In this document: positions 1 through 9,257 of the stretch, piece by piece
How positions within the stretch are numbered: the first letter of the stretch is position 1
Layout: every line of letters starts with the position of its first letter
Origin: Flavobacteriales bacterium
Lineage (GTDB): Bacteria > Bacteroidota > Bacteroidia > Flavobacteriales_D > Parvicellaceae
Reading direction: 5' to 3'
DNA length: 53,200 nucleotides
Assembly (NCBI GenBank): GCA_029243225.1
Contig: JAQWSL010000067.1
Coordinates: forward strand, 1-53,200
Notes under the pieces: model-generated
The model's input: the letters and a program-made list of their open reading frames with translations, nothing else
The model's database searches: none
What the model was told of the DNA's origin: nothing
Made by a program: the position numbers and the translations under genes

Positions 1-20
1 ATTTTATTTATTACTGCCAT
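1..20 (-). CDS. possible 5' end of a minus-strand gene (cut by window edge)
   Basis: A minus-strand ATG at 18-20 opens a frame reading MAVINK to the window edge. The small start resembles the MAV.KIR opening of Bacteroidota SurA/PpiD-like peptidylprolyl isomerases, but six residues cannot establish identity. The A-rich stretch just upstream and the divergent arrangement with hemJ fit a real start. This is a weak inference. Confidence 0.25.
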
Positions 21-149
21 TTTTCCTGAAATTAAGGTTGCGAATATACAATTGAATATTGATATTTGAAAATATGTTTTCTGTTGTTTTTTACTTATAT
101 TATTATTACGAAAATATCTGTTATTTTTAAGCCATTAATTCATTAATCA

Positions 150-680
150 ATGACCTTGTCTATTTTTAAAGCTTTACATCTAATTTTCATGGTGAGTTGG
201 TTTGCCGGGTTGTTTTATATGGTAAGGTTGTTTATTTATTTTGCTGAAGCAAACTTAAAGGAAGGGTTAGAAAAAGAAGTGTTGCTAAAGCAATTTAAAA
301 TAATGCAATGGAGGTTATGGTATATAATTTCTTGGCCATCCATGATTTTGACTTTGTTTTTTGGAATAGGAATGATTGTCATTAATCCTCTTTTTATAGA
401 AATACCATACATGCAATTAAAGCTTGGTTTTGTTTTTTTGTTGATTTTGTATCATCTACAAACCCATTTTATTTTTATACAACAGAAAAATAATATTGTA
501 AAGTATTCATCAAATAAATTAAGGATTTGGAATGAAATAGCTACACTTTTTCTAGTTTCTATTGTGTTTATTATAGTCTTGAAAAACGAACTTTCTTGGA
601 TTTATGGCACAATTGGTTTCTTTCTATTTGGAATTATACTTATGCTGGGTATTCGTTTGTACAAAAAACTAAGGTCTTAG
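150..680 (+). CDS. hemJ: HemJ-type protoporphyrinogen IX oxidase (CopD-like membrane protein)
   Basis: This 176-residue integral membrane protein is likely the HemJ form of protoporphyrinogen oxidase, which converts protoporphyrinogen IX to protoporphyrin IX late in haem synthesis. The N-terminus carries the HemJ-like pattern KALH..F...WFAGLFYM.RLF, with His10 as the expected haem ligand and Arg in the MVRLF segment. A second conserved block, MQWRLWYIISWP, and a third, MQLKLGF...L.YHL, follow in the family order. Four to five hydrophobic segments are visible, and the length is close to the usual 170-180. It is a single gene with no haem-pathway neighbour, so the call rests on sequence pattern only. 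Confidence 0.85.
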   Translation: MTLSIFKALHLIFMVSWFAGLFYMVRLFIYFAEANLKEGLEKEVLLKQFKIMQWRLWYIISWPSMILTLFFGIGMIVINPLFIEIPYMQLKLGFVFLLILYHLQTHFIFIQQKNNIVKYSSNKLRIWNEIATLFLVSIVFIIVLKNELSWIYGTIGFFLFGIILMLGIRLYKKLRS

Positions 681-708
681 AGCTAATTCTCATTGTAATT
701 TTTAACAT

Positions 709-740
709 TTGACAGCTATTTATTAACAAACTTAAATTTG
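709..740 (+). promoter_or_regulatory. Bacteroidota-type promoter upstream of purH
   Basis: TTTG at 709-712 and TAAATTTG at 733-740 are separated by 20 bases, matching the Bacteroidota primary-sigma pattern TTTG-N(about 17-21)-TAnnTTTG. Transcription would start near 746, leaving a leader of about 50 bases before the purH ATG at 797. As no terminator is seen downstream until after rodA, this promoter may also serve the rod operon. Confidence 0.6.
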
Positions 741-796
741 ATGCTATTCTCTTGGAAAATTGTTAGTAAAATTGTGTTATAATTTATTTAAGAGTA

Positions 797-2323
797 ATGT
801 CTGAAACAAGAAAAATTAAAAGTGCCTTAATCTCCGTTTTTTCAAAAGATGGATTGGATGAATTAGCTTTAGAATTACATCGTCAAGGAGTTCAAATATA
901 TTCTACTGGTGGAACTCAAGTTTTTTTAGAAAATTTAGGAATTAAAGTTAATGCAGTTGAATCGCTTACAAGCTATCCATCTATTCTTGGTGGAAGGGTT
1001 AAAACGCTTCATCCAAAAGTTTTTGGGGGTATTTTGAGTAGAAGATCACTTGATAGTGATGTTGCTCAGTTGGAAGAATATGAAATCCCCGAAATTGATT
1101 TAGTTGTAGTTGATTTATATCCTTTTGAAGACACTGTAAAGTCAGGGGCGTCACATGAAGATATTATTGAAAAAATTGACATTGGAGGTATATCTCTAAT
1201 TAGAGCAGCTGCAAAAAATTATAAAGATGTTTTGACTCTATCCTCTAAAGAAGACTATCAGCCACTTTTAGATTTACTTAAATTAAATGGTGGGGAAACA
1301 ACTATTGATCAACGAAAAAACTTCGCAATGAGATCTTTTGATGTCTCTTCGCACTATGATTCAAGTATATACAATTATTTTTCTGATGATAAAGAAAGTT
1401 TAAAAGTGTCTTTGAATGAAAAAAAATCCTTGAGATATGGGGAGAACCCACATCAGAAAGGCGCGTTTTATGGAGATTTATCTGGTTTGTTTAATCAGCT
1501 CCACGGTAAAGAACTTTCATACAATAACTTATTAGATGTTGATGCTGCTGTAAATTTAATGAATGAATTTAAGGGTGAAGCTCCAACATTTGCAATTTTA
1601 AAACACAATAATGCTTGCGGCTTTGCAACTAGAAATGATTTAGCAACTGCTTATGAAGCTGCTTTAGCAGGAGATCCTGTCTCAGCATTTGGTGGTATTT
1701 TAATTTCAAATCGTAAAATAGACGTTTCGACTGCTGAAAAAATAAATCAACTTTTTTGTGAAGTAGTAATTGCAGATCAATATGATAATGCAGCATTAGA
1801 AATCCTTAAAAGCAAAAAAAACAGAATAATATTAGAAAAAAAAGAAGCCGATTTTTCCAGTAAAATTATTAGAACATGTTTGAACGGAATAATCGTTCAA
1901 GAAAGAGATTTAATTACTGATGTTGCTTCAGGCTTTTCAGTTGCTACTTCAAAATCGCCTTCTGTTCAGGAAGAACTGGATTTAGTTTTTGCTAATAAAT
2001 TAGTAAAACACACAAAATCTAATACAATAGTTTTGGCTAAAGATGGACAACTTTTAGCAAGTGGAACTGGTCAAACATCAAGAGTAGATGCTTTAAATCA
2101 AGCCATTCATAAAGCCAAGTCATTTAATTTTGATTTAAATGGAGCTGTTATGGCTTCTGATGCTTTTTTCCCATTCCCAGATTGTGTAGAGATCGCTTCA
2201 AAAGAAGGAATTAAAGCGGTTGTTCAGCCTGGCGGGTCAATAAAAGATCAACTTTCTATTGATTATTGCAATAATAATGAAGTTTCTATGGTTTTTACAG
2301 GTAATAGACACTTCAAACACTAA
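797..2323 (+). CDS. purH: bifunctional AICAR formyltransferase / IMP cyclohydrolase
   Basis: PurH catalyses the last two steps of purine synthesis in the cytoplasm: formylation of AICAR with 10-formyl-THF, and ring closure to IMP. The N-terminal cyclohydrolase (MGS-like) domain shows STGGT and GGRVKTLHPKVFGG. The C-terminal transformylase domain shows YGENPHQKGAF, the catalytic-type LKHNNACGFA block and PGGSIKDQ near the end. The 508-residue length is normal for the family. mreB begins only 15 bases after the stop, so purH is probably the first gene of the transcript carrying the rod operon. Identity is secure. Confidence 0.98.
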   Translation: MSETRKIKSALISVFSKDGLDELALELHRQGVQIYSTGGTQVFLENLGIKVNAVESLTSYPSILGGRVKTLHPKVFGGILSRRSLDSDVAQLEEYEIPEIDLVVVDLYPFEDTVKSGASHEDIIEKIDIGGISLIRAAAKNYKDVLTLSSKEDYQPLLDLLKLNGGETTIDQRKNFAMRSFDVSSHYDSSIYNYFSDDKESLKVSLNEKKSLRYGENPHQKGAFYGDLSGLFNQLHGKELSYNNLLDVDAAVNLMNEFKGEAPTFAILKHNNACGFATRNDLATAYEAALAGDPVSAFGGILISNRKIDVSTAEKINQLFCEVVIADQYDNAALEILKSKKNRIILEKKEADFSSKIIRTCLNGIIVQERDLITDVASGFSVATSKSPSVQEELDLVFANKLVKHTKSNTIVLAKDGQLLASGTGQTSRVDALNQAIHKAKSFNFDLNGAVMASDAFFPFPDCVEIASKEGIKAVVQPGGSIKDQLSIDYCNNNEVSMVFTGNRHFKH

Positions 2324-2338
2324 TAAAAAAATAAAAAA

Positions 2339-3364
2339 ATGGGGTTATTTAACTTCTTTACGCAAGAAATAGCAATTGATTTAGGTACAGCTAACACCCT
2401 TATTATTCACAATGATAAGGTTGTTGTTGATGAACCATCAATAGTAGCTAAAAATCGATCAACTGGAAACATTATTGCTATTGGAAAAACTGCTCAACAA
2501 ATGCATGGTAAGACTCATGAAGATATTAAAACAATTAGACCTTTAAAAGATGGTGTAATTGCAGATTTCCAAGCAGCTGAGCACATGATAAGGGGAATGA
2601 TTAAAATGATGAACATTGGAAACCGTTTTTTCTCTCCTTCAATGAGGATGGTAATATGTATTCCTAGTGGCATTACAGAAGTTGAAAAAAGAGCTGTTCA
2701 GGATTCCGCTGAACACGCTGGAGGAAAAGAAGTTTATTTAATTCACGAACCAATGGCTGCTGCTATTGGAATTGGTGTCGATGTAGAAGAACCTATGGGT
2801 AATATGGTCATTGATATAGGTGGTGGTACATCTGAAATTGCTGTAATTGCTCTTGGTGGTATCGTTTGTGATAAATCTATTCGTGTTGCTGGTGATGATT
2901 TCACCAATGATATTGAAGAATACATGAGAAGGCAACACAATATTCTTATTGGTGAAAGAACAGCTGAACAAATTAAAATTCAGGTTGGTGCAGCGCTTCC
3001 TGAGTTGGAAACTCCACCTGATGATTATGCCGTTAGAGGAAGGGATTTGATGACTGGTATTCCGAAAGAAATTTATGTTAGCTATCAAGAAATAGCACAT
3101 GCCTTAGATAAATCCATTTCAAAAATTGAAGAAGCAATTTTAAGTGCTCTTGAAATGACCCCACCTGAATTATCTGCTGACATATATAAAACAGGAATTT
3201 ATCTTGCCGGAGGGGGTTCAATGTTAAGAGGTTTAGATAAGAGAATTTCTCAAAAAACTAAACTTCCGGTTCATATTGCTGAAGATCCATTGAGAGCAGT
3301 TGCTAGGGGAACAGGTATTGCACTAAAAAACATTGATAAGTTTCAATTCCTTATCAAAGCTTAA
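2339..3364 (+). CDS. mreB: rod-shape determining protein MreB
   Basis: MreB is the bacterial actin homologue that forms membrane-associated filaments and positions the elongation machinery for sidewall peptidoglycan. The 341-residue protein has the actin-fold nucleotide-binding motifs: phosphate 1 at AIDLGTANTLI (residues about 12-22), phosphate 2 at VIDIGGGTSEIAVI, and the adenosine motif LAGGGSMLRGL near residue 290. The IPSGITEVEKRAV segment is also typical. It starts the mreB-mreC-mreD-mrdA-rodA series, with each gene within 27 bases of the next. Long open frames on the opposite strand inside it are coding shadows. Confidence 0.98.
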   Translation: MGLFNFFTQEIAIDLGTANTLIIHNDKVVVDEPSIVAKNRSTGNIIAIGKTAQQMHGKTHEDIKTIRPLKDGVIADFQAAEHMIRGMIKMMNIGNRFFSPSMRMVICIPSGITEVEKRAVQDSAEHAGGKEVYLIHEPMAAAIGIGVDVEEPMGNMVIDIGGGTSEIAVIALGGIVCDKSIRVAGDDFTNDIEEYMRRQHNILIGERTAEQIKIQVGAALPELETPPDDYAVRGRDLMTGIPKEIYVSYQEIAHALDKSISKIEEAILSALEMTPPELSADIYKTGIYLAGGGSMLRGLDKRISQKTKLPVHIAEDPLRAVARGTGIALKNIDKFQFLIKA

Positions 3365-3391
3365 TTAGGTACTAATATTAGATAAATTTTT

Positions 3392-4225
3392 ATGCAAAAT
3401 ATTATCCGATTAATTCAGAACAACAGCAATTTGTTGTTGTTTTTATTTATTCAGATTATTTCTTTTGCTCTTATTTTTAATTGGAGAAATACTTTACATC
3501 ATTCTTCTTTTTTAAGTTCTAGTAATTATATTTTAGGAAGTGCATTAGAATTAAATTCAAATGTTTCTAGCTATTTTAATCTTGCAGATATAAATAAAGG
3601 ATTAGTCGAAGAAAATGAAGATTTAAAAAGTAAACTTCACAATCAAGAAATTATTTTAAGTAATGATTTTGTTTTTTTAGGTGATTCAGTTTATAAAAAA
3701 CAGTATAAATTTTTACATACTAAAATAATTAGTAGTCAGTTTAAAAACAGAGAAAATTTCTTAATACTAAATCAAGGCAGAAAGACAGGCGTGAAACAAA
3801 ACATGGGGGTAATTGGTAATTATGGTCTAATTGGAGTTGTGGTTAGTGTAGGGAAATATTATTCATCCGTATTACCTGTTATTAATTCAAACTTCGAATT
3901 AGCCGTAAGGCATAAAGAATCAAATAGTTTTGGAATTTTAAAATGGTCAAAAAATGATAACTGGCTTTCTGCAACTGTTGAAGATATACCAAGCTACGTT
4001 AACATTAAAATTGGTGATGTTATTGAAACAAGTGGTGCAAGTGGAATCTTTCCTAAAGGTGTTTTAGTTGGTAAAGTGATAAAAGTTCTTCCTATAGAAG
4101 CGACTCAGTTTCTTGAAGTCAAAATTTCAATTGCTGAAGATTATGCTTCGATTTATAATGCATATGTTGTTAAAAATCAAAATTTAAAAGATTTACAGTT
4201 AATTAATAACGTAGAGGATGATTAA
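3392..4225 (+). CDS. mreC: rod-shape determining protein MreC
   Basis: MreC is a bitopic inner-membrane protein that organises the elongasome and activates PBP2. The 277-residue product has one N-terminal membrane segment (about residues 13-31), a short coiled-coil (about 65-90), then the periplasmic beta-rich MreC core, with NFLILNQGRKTGVKQNMGVI and the late ETSGASGIFPKGVLVGKV signature. Its end overlaps mreD by 8 bases, indicating translational coupling. Sequence similarity between MreC proteins is low, but these motifs and the operon position make the call firm. Confidence 0.95.
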   Translation: MQNIIRLIQNNSNLLLFLFIQIISFALIFNWRNTLHHSSFLSSSNYILGSALELNSNVSSYFNLADINKGLVEENEDLKSKLHNQEIILSNDFVFLGDSVYKKQYKFLHTKIISSQFKNRENFLILNQGRKTGVKQNMGVIGNYGLIGVVVSVGKYYSSVLPVINSNFELAVRHKESNSFGILKWSKNDNWLSATVEDIPSYVNIKIGDVIETSGASGIFPKGVLVGKVIKVLPIEATQFLEVKISIAEDYASIYNAYVVKNQNLKDLQLINNVEDD

Positions 4226-4733
4226 TTTTTTTTCAAAAGGTTTATTGTTTTTTGTTGTTCTGTTTATTCAAATATTTTTTATTGATAAAATAGATTTGGG
4301 CGAGCTTAATTATTTTTTTGCTCCGATAATTTATGGGTTAATAATTATTACAATTCAACCCTCTATTGATTTATGGATTCTAATGCTAATTGCGTTCTTA
4401 ATGGGTCTAAGTGTTGATTTATTTAGAAACACTATTGGGTTAAACATATCAGCATTAGTTATGGTTGCTTTTTTTAAGTACCCGATTTTAAATTTCTTGT
4501 TTCCTAGAGACGGATATGACCCTTTAAAAGATTTAACTCCAATTAATATTGGTTGGAACAACTATTTTTTTTATGTATTTATAATGTTGTTTATACATCA
4601 CTTTTGGTTTTTATTAATTGAAGATTTTCATTTTAATCAATTGTTTTACCTGTTTTTAAAAGCAATGATAAATTCAATTGTTGCACTTTTTGTGTTTGTG
4701 TTATTCTACTTTTTAAGTCGTAAAATCAAATAA
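4218..4733 (+). CDS. mreD: rod-shape determining protein MreD
   Basis: This small polytopic membrane protein (171 residues, about five hydrophobic segments) sits where MreD is expected, between mreC and the PBP2 gene. MreD is thought to modulate MreC in the elongasome. Visible family-like features are the N-terminal FIQIFFIDKI segment and LMGLSVDLFRNTIGLN, which corresponds to the conserved G...D.......G.. motif of MreD. The start overlaps mreC by 8 bases and the stop touches the next ATG directly. Identity comes from motif plus context, since the family diverges strongly. Confidence 0.93.
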   Translation: MINFFSKGLLFFVVLFIQIFFIDKIDLGELNYFFAPIIYGLIIITIQPSIDLWILMLIAFLMGLSVDLFRNTIGLNISALVMVAFFKYPILNFLFPRDGYDPLKDLTPINIGWNNYFFYVFIMLFIHHFWFLLIEDFHFNQLFYLFLKAMINSIVALFVFVLFYFLSRKIK

Positions 4734-6575
4734 ATGGATCCGTATCAAGGAAGAAGATGGGTGATTATTTTAATTCTAATTTTAATAGGGTTAATATTTA
4801 TTTTTCGTTTGCTTTTTGTTCAGGTTCTTAACACTAAATGGAGTGACAGAGCTCATGTAATTACTCACTCTGAGAAAAGTATACAACCTCCTAGAGGATT
4901 GATTTATGATAGAAACGGCTTTTTACTAGTTAGTGCAAATCAAGTTTATGATATAATGGTTACTCCTCGAGAAATAGGTGAAATTGATACTGTCGAGTTG
5001 TGCAAATTGTTTAGAATAAGTAAAAATAGATTTGATGATAAAATAAAAAAGGCAACATCAGGATATAATGTTTCTTACAAAGCTTCATTATTTATTGAGG
5101 GAATGGCGAAAGATGATTATGCTAAAATCTCTACTGGATTAAGGAAGTATAAAGGTTTTAATGCCATACGATCTTCGGAAAGAGGGTATCCAATGCATAA
5201 CGCTGCACACATCTTAGGATACATTAGAAAAATAAGTAAAAAACAATATGAAACACACAAGCAAGATGAAGAACCATATTTTAAAAATGATTACATAGGG
5301 ATAACAGGACTTGAAAGTGTTTACGAGAATGAGCTTAGAGGCAAAAGAGGTAAAGTTTATTATTTACAAGACTATAAGGGTAATAAAAAAGAAAAGCTTG
5401 AGGAAAACCAACCTCTTCTTGGGAAAAATTTACATACAACAATAGATGGACCCCTGCAGTCTTTAGGAGAACAATTAATGAATAATAAGTTAGGTTGTAT
5501 TGTTGCGATTGAGCCTAAAACTGGTGAAATTCTTTCAATGGTTTCTGCACCATCTTTTGATCCTGCTTTTCTTTCGGGAAAAAAATTCAGTAAAAACTAC
5601 AAGGCTCTTTCAGATAATGACACATTAAAACCATTAATTAATCGACCTATTTATAATGATAGCTATCGACCAGGTTCTATTTTTAAATTAGTTCAAGCAT
5701 TAGTTGCATTAAATGATGGTGTAATTAATCCAAACACTGGGTTTATCTGTAATAAACAGATTATTGGATGTCATCTACATGAACCACCTATGAATTTAGG
5801 AATTGCAATTAAACACAGTTGTAATCCTTACTTTTATCAAGTTTATAAGAGATTAATTCTAAGAGGAAGTGATCCAAGTGTTTTTAAAGATTCGAGATTA
5901 GGTTTAAATAGCTGGAGAAATTCAGTTGAAAAATTTGGAATTGGAAAACAATTGCAAACAGATATTCCCGGTGTAAAAAAAGGACTTCTACCGTCTGTTG
6001 AGTTTTATGATAAATGGTATGGAAAGAATCGTTGGGCATTTAGTACAATATATTCTAATAGTATTGGAGAAGGTGAAATAGGTGTGTCACCGCTTCAGAT
6101 GGCTAATTTAGCAGCAATTATAGCAAACAAAGGACATTATTATACACCACATTTAGTGAAGAAAATTGGAGATAATGGATCGAAAAAAGCAGAATTTTTA
6201 GAAATAAATAATACTGATGTTAATCCAAAACATTTTCAGCCTATAATTAATGCTATGGAACAGGTTGTTTTAAATGGAACGGGTAGAAGTGCTCAAATTG
6301 ATAGTATTTCTTTATGTGGAAAGACTGGAACTGTTGAAAATAAAAGTTTTAATGATCACTCTGTTTTCATTGCCTTTGCTCCTAAAGAAAACCCTCAAAT
6401 AGCAATTGCAGTTTATGTTGAATATGGAACTTGGGGAGGTACTTGGGCAGCTCCAATAGCTAGTGTTATGATTGAGCAATATTTAAATAAAAAGTTAAGT
6501 GATAAAGGATTAAAAAAGAAAAATAGAATTGAAAGCGCAATTATTTTAAGTAAAAAGAGTGATTTTAGTTTTTAG
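4734..6575 (+). CDS. mrdA: penicillin-binding protein 2, elongasome transpeptidase
   Basis: PBP2 is the class B transpeptidase that cross-links new peptidoglycan during cell elongation, anchored in the inner membrane and acting in the periplasm. The 613-residue protein has an N-terminal membrane anchor (about residues 9-28), a pedestal/dimerisation domain starting at PPRGLIYDRNG, and a transpeptidase domain with all three catalytic motifs: S315-I-F-K318, S362-C-N364 and K530-T-G532. It begins at the base after the mreD stop, and rodA follows 2 bases after its end. PBP2 and RodA form the polymerase/cross-linking pair. Confidence 0.97.
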   Translation: MDPYQGRRWVIILILILIGLIFIFRLLFVQVLNTKWSDRAHVITHSEKSIQPPRGLIYDRNGFLLVSANQVYDIMVTPREIGEIDTVELCKLFRISKNRFDDKIKKATSGYNVSYKASLFIEGMAKDDYAKISTGLRKYKGFNAIRSSERGYPMHNAAHILGYIRKISKKQYETHKQDEEPYFKNDYIGITGLESVYENELRGKRGKVYYLQDYKGNKKEKLEENQPLLGKNLHTTIDGPLQSLGEQLMNNKLGCIVAIEPKTGEILSMVSAPSFDPAFLSGKKFSKNYKALSDNDTLKPLINRPIYNDSYRPGSIFKLVQALVALNDGVINPNTGFICNKQIIGCHLHEPPMNLGIAIKHSCNPYFYQVYKRLILRGSDPSVFKDSRLGLNSWRNSVEKFGIGKQLQTDIPGVKKGLLPSVEFYDKWYGKNRWAFSTIYSNSIGEGEIGVSPLQMANLAAIIANKGHYYTPHLVKKIGDNGSKKAEFLEINNTDVNPKHFQPIINAMEQVVLNGTGRSAQIDSISLCGKTGTVENKSFNDHSVFIAFAPKENPQIAIAVYVEYGTWGGTWAAPIASVMIEQYLNKKLSDKGLKKKNRIESAIILSKKSDFSF

Positions 6576-6577
6576 AG

Positions 6578-7906
6578 ATGGCAAGAGGTAAATCCATATG
6601 GAAATCTATAGATAAGTATTTATTAGGCTTATTTGTTTCAATTTTAATTTTAGGATTAGCTACTATTTTTTCAAGCACTTATGAGGGTGATTCTATAAGC
6701 TTATTTGATTTTTCTACTATTTATGGGAAGCAATTTATTTGGGTAATAATTTCTTTGATTATTGGCGTTTTTATTTTACTTCTAGAGGGTCAGTTTATTA
6801 AAAACATGTCATATATCATATACGGAGTTGTTTTGTTATTGCTGATAGGAGTTTTATTTATGGATCCAATAAAAGGAGCCAAATCTTGGTTCCAAATAGG
6901 AAGCATGTCAATTCAACCCAGTGAATTTGCCAAATTAGCTTGTTCATTGGTTGTTGCAAAATACTTGAGTTCAGTAAATGTGAAGATTCAAGATGCTAAA
7001 ACTAGATTAATTGTTTTGGCTTTATTAGTAGTTCCAGCATTTCTAATAATGATTCAACCTGACCCTGGCACCATGCTTGTCTTTTTTGCATTTATTTTTG
7101 TGATGTACAGAGAAGGTCTTTCAGGGAACGTATTGTTATCAGGATTTTTTGCAGTATTAATAGTTGTCATTGCTATTTTTCTTAAAGCTTCGGAAACTGA
7201 AAATTTAATTTTTGGAATATCAATTACTGGCAATTTAATTTTTGCTTTTGTTTTATTGTTATTGGGGGGTGTAATTTTTATTGTAATTAAATTGTTGGTG
7301 CTTCCACGTTACAGAAGCTCAAAATACAAAGCACTTATTTGGTCTGTATTAACAGGCATTATTATTAATCTAAGTATCAATTATGTTTATGACTCTGTTT
7401 TTAAAGAAAGGCACAGAACAAGGTTTCAAATTATGTTTGGTATCGTTGAAGATAGAAGAGGTGATGGGTATAATATGTGGCAAGCTCTTTCTTCTATTGG
7501 TTCGGGAAAAGCACTAGGGAAGGGATTTCTAAATGGCACTTTAAGTAATAATAAGTACAAGCATGTTCCAGAACAAAGTACTGACTTTATTTTTTGTAGT
7601 CTAGCTGAAGAATGGGGCTTTGCGGGGTGTTTCATCTTTATTTTGTTGTATCTAGCCTTATTAATAAGAATGATAATGATTTCTGAAAGACAAAGAAGTA
7701 AATTCACTAGAATATTTGGTTACTCTACTGTGAGTATTCTATTCTTTCATTTCATGATTAATATTGGAATGGTTATTGGCTTAGCTCCTGTTATTGGCAT
7801 TCCATTGCCTTTTTTCAGTAAAGGCGGATCAGCAGTTTTAACCTTTTCTATTTTAGTATTTATATTTATGAGATTAGACGCAGAAAGAAAAAAAGTTTTG
7901 AGATAA
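6578..7906 (+). CDS. rodA: peptidoglycan glycosyltransferase RodA (SEDS family)
   Basis: RodA polymerises lipid II into glycan strands in partnership with PBP2. The 442-residue polytopic protein shows SEDS hallmarks: the KGAKSWF..G....QPSEFAKL block, MIQPDPGTMLVF with the conserved Asp, and the C-terminal GIPLPFFSKGGSA motif. It is somewhat longer than E. coli RodA (about 370). The extra length lies mainly in additional hydrophobic segments at about residues 185-245, a feature I recall from Bacteroidota RodA. It ends the rod operon and its stop is only 4 bases from the convergent manC gene, with no terminator visible. Confidence 0.96.
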   Translation: MARGKSIWKSIDKYLLGLFVSILILGLATIFSSTYEGDSISLFDFSTIYGKQFIWVIISLIIGVFILLLEGQFIKNMSYIIYGVVLLLLIGVLFMDPIKGAKSWFQIGSMSIQPSEFAKLACSLVVAKYLSSVNVKIQDAKTRLIVLALLVVPAFLIMIQPDPGTMLVFFAFIFVMYREGLSGNVLLSGFFAVLIVVIAIFLKASETENLIFGISITGNLIFAFVLLLLGGVIFIVIKLLVLPRYRSSKYKALIWSVLTGIIINLSINYVYDSVFKERHRTRFQIMFGIVEDRRGDGYNMWQALSSIGSGKALGKGFLNGTLSNNKYKHVPEQSTDFIFCSLAEEWGFAGCFIFILLYLALLIRMIMISERQRSKFTRIFGYSTVSILFFHFMINIGMVIGLAPVIGIPLPFFSKGGSAVLTFSILVFIFMRLDAERKKVLR

Positions 7907-7910
7907 ACAT

Positions 7911-8993
7911 TTAGATGTCTTCATTTTTAAATTTTGCTTTTAAATCTTGAACATAAGATTTAATGGTTTGCTCATTTTCTTTTTTACAGATTAAAAGTGT
8001 ATTTTCATTTTCAACAACAATGTATCCCTCTAATCCTTCAATTAACGCTAATTTATTTTTAGGCATTCTTATAATGTTATTTGAAGAGTTATATAAAGTT
8101 ATTTTCTCTCCAACAACAGCATTTTTGGATTCATCTTTTGGTAAGTTTTCATAAAGCGATCCCCAAGTTCCTAGATCACTCCATCCAAAATCAGCCAAGA
8201 CTACCAAAACATTACTTGCTTGTTCCATAATTCCGTTGTCAATTGAGATGTTTTTACATACGGGGTATATGGATTTGATTAAACTTGCTTCTTGATTTGT
8301 ATTAAAAATTGGTAGGGCATCATGAAAAACTTTATGTAAGTCGGGCATGTGTTTTTCAAAAGCGTTGATAATACTATCAGCAGACCAAATAAACATACCA
8401 GAGTTCCAATAAAACTCTCCAGATTCTAAAAATTTTATAGCTAAATCTAAGGGAGGTTTTTCTGTAAATGTTTTCACCCTCTTAAGTGATTTAGGTTTGT
8501 CATCACTAAAGTCTTCAAATTGAATATATCCATACCCAGTGTCAGGTCTACTTGGATGAATACCTAATGTAATCAACTGTTGATTATCTGCTTCCTTAAG
8601 AGCAATTTGAAGTGTGCTTTCAAATTCAATTTGATTTAGTATTACATGATCACTTGGAACGATAATTAATTTAGCATTTTCATTTATTGATTTAATCTTG
8701 TAAGATGCATAAGCAACACAAGGAGCTGTGTTTTTTCTAAATGGTTCTAATAAAATTTGAGAATCTTCAAGAAAAGGTAACTGTTCTTTAACTAAATCAA
8801 GATATGCTTCATTAGTAACAATATATATATTTTCTTTTGGGCAAGTATTTTTAAATCTTTCAACAGTTAATTGAAGTAAAGATTTACCAACACCAAGAAC
8901 ATCATGAAATTGTTTGGGAAATGATTCTTTACTCATTGGCCAAAATCTTGATCCAATGCCACCAGCCATAACAACTAAATAGTTATTTTCCAT
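7911..8993 (-). CDS. manC: mannose-1-phosphate guanylyltransferase
   Basis: This cytoplasmic nucleotidyltransferase makes GDP-mannose from GTP and mannose 1-phosphate, feeding polysaccharide and glycoconjugate synthesis. The 360-residue protein begins with the nucleotide-binding signature AGGIGSRFWPMSKESFPKQF (residues about 10-29) and has the sugar-phosphate motif FTEKPP and the NSGMFIW block. It is the single-domain form, without the C-terminal isomerase domain of bifunctional AlgA/ManC proteins. It is convergent with rodA. A TAAATTTG box 23 bases upstream of its start suggests its own promoter. Confidence 0.95.
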   Translation of the reverse strand: MENNYLVVMAGGIGSRFWPMSKESFPKQFHDVLGVGKSLLQLTVERFKNTCPKENIYIVTNEAYLDLVKEQLPFLEDSQILLEPFRKNTAPCVAYASYKIKSINENAKLIIVPSDHVILNQIEFESTLQIALKEADNQQLITLGIHPSRPDTGYGYIQFEDFSDDKPKSLKRVKTFTEKPPLDLAIKFLESGEFYWNSGMFIWSADSIINAFEKHMPDLHKVFHDALPIFNTNQEASLIKSIYPVCKNISIDNGIMEQASNVLVVLADFGWSDLGTWGSLYENLPKDESKNAVVGEKITLYNSSNNIIRMPKNKLALIEGLEGYIVVENENTLLICKKENEQTIKSYVQDLKAKFKNEDI

Positions 8994-9015
8994 AATAAAG
9001 TAATTTCGAAAAGTA

Positions 9016-9023
9016 CAAATTTA
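9016..9023 (-). promoter_or_regulatory. candidate -7 box for manC
   Basis: TAAATTTG on the minus strand matches the Bacteroidota -7 consensus TAnnTTTG and lies 23 bases upstream of the manC ATG. No good TTTG -33 element is seen at the usual distance, so this is only moderately supported. Confidence 0.4.
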
Positions 9024-9037
9024 ACGAATAGGGTAAT

Positions 9038-9193
9038 TTATGATTTACTATCTAATTCTTCAAAACTTGTATTTTGACCTTGTGTCCAAGAAGGACAAGT
9101 GTCACATTTGTTTTTTTTCTTAAACAAAGAACAAGAATTAAAACAAAAAGTTGAAAAGAACAATACTAATAATAAAAAGGTTTTTATTTTCAT
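9038..9193 (-). CDS. small predicted lipoprotein with a CxxC motif
   Basis: A 51-residue product starts at the ATG at 9193; an upstream in-frame ATG would put 16 unlikely residues before the signal peptide. It has a basic start (MKIKT), a hydrophobic core of about 13 residues and a lipobox-like end FNSC, so it should be lipidated. The mature peptide is short, with a lysine run (KKKNK), then CDTCPSW and an acidic tail. Small lipoproteins with this K-rich, C..CP.W pattern recur in Bacteroidota, but I know of no function. It is divergent from mlaE. Confidence 0.65.
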   Translation of the reverse strand: MKIKTFLLLVLFFSTFCFNSCSLFKKKNKCDTCPSWTQGQNTSFEELDSKS

Positions 9194-9257
9194 AATATTA
9201 ATTAATATCAATATTAAACTGTTTAAATTTAGGGAATGCACATGCTATTTCCCAATA

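Noticed and set aside
2738-3100. Open frame of 120 codons on the minus strand inside mreB
   Set aside because: It lies wholly inside a clear mreB, has no family-like motif and is rich in Asn/Thr/Ile as expected from reading AT-rich coding DNA backwards.
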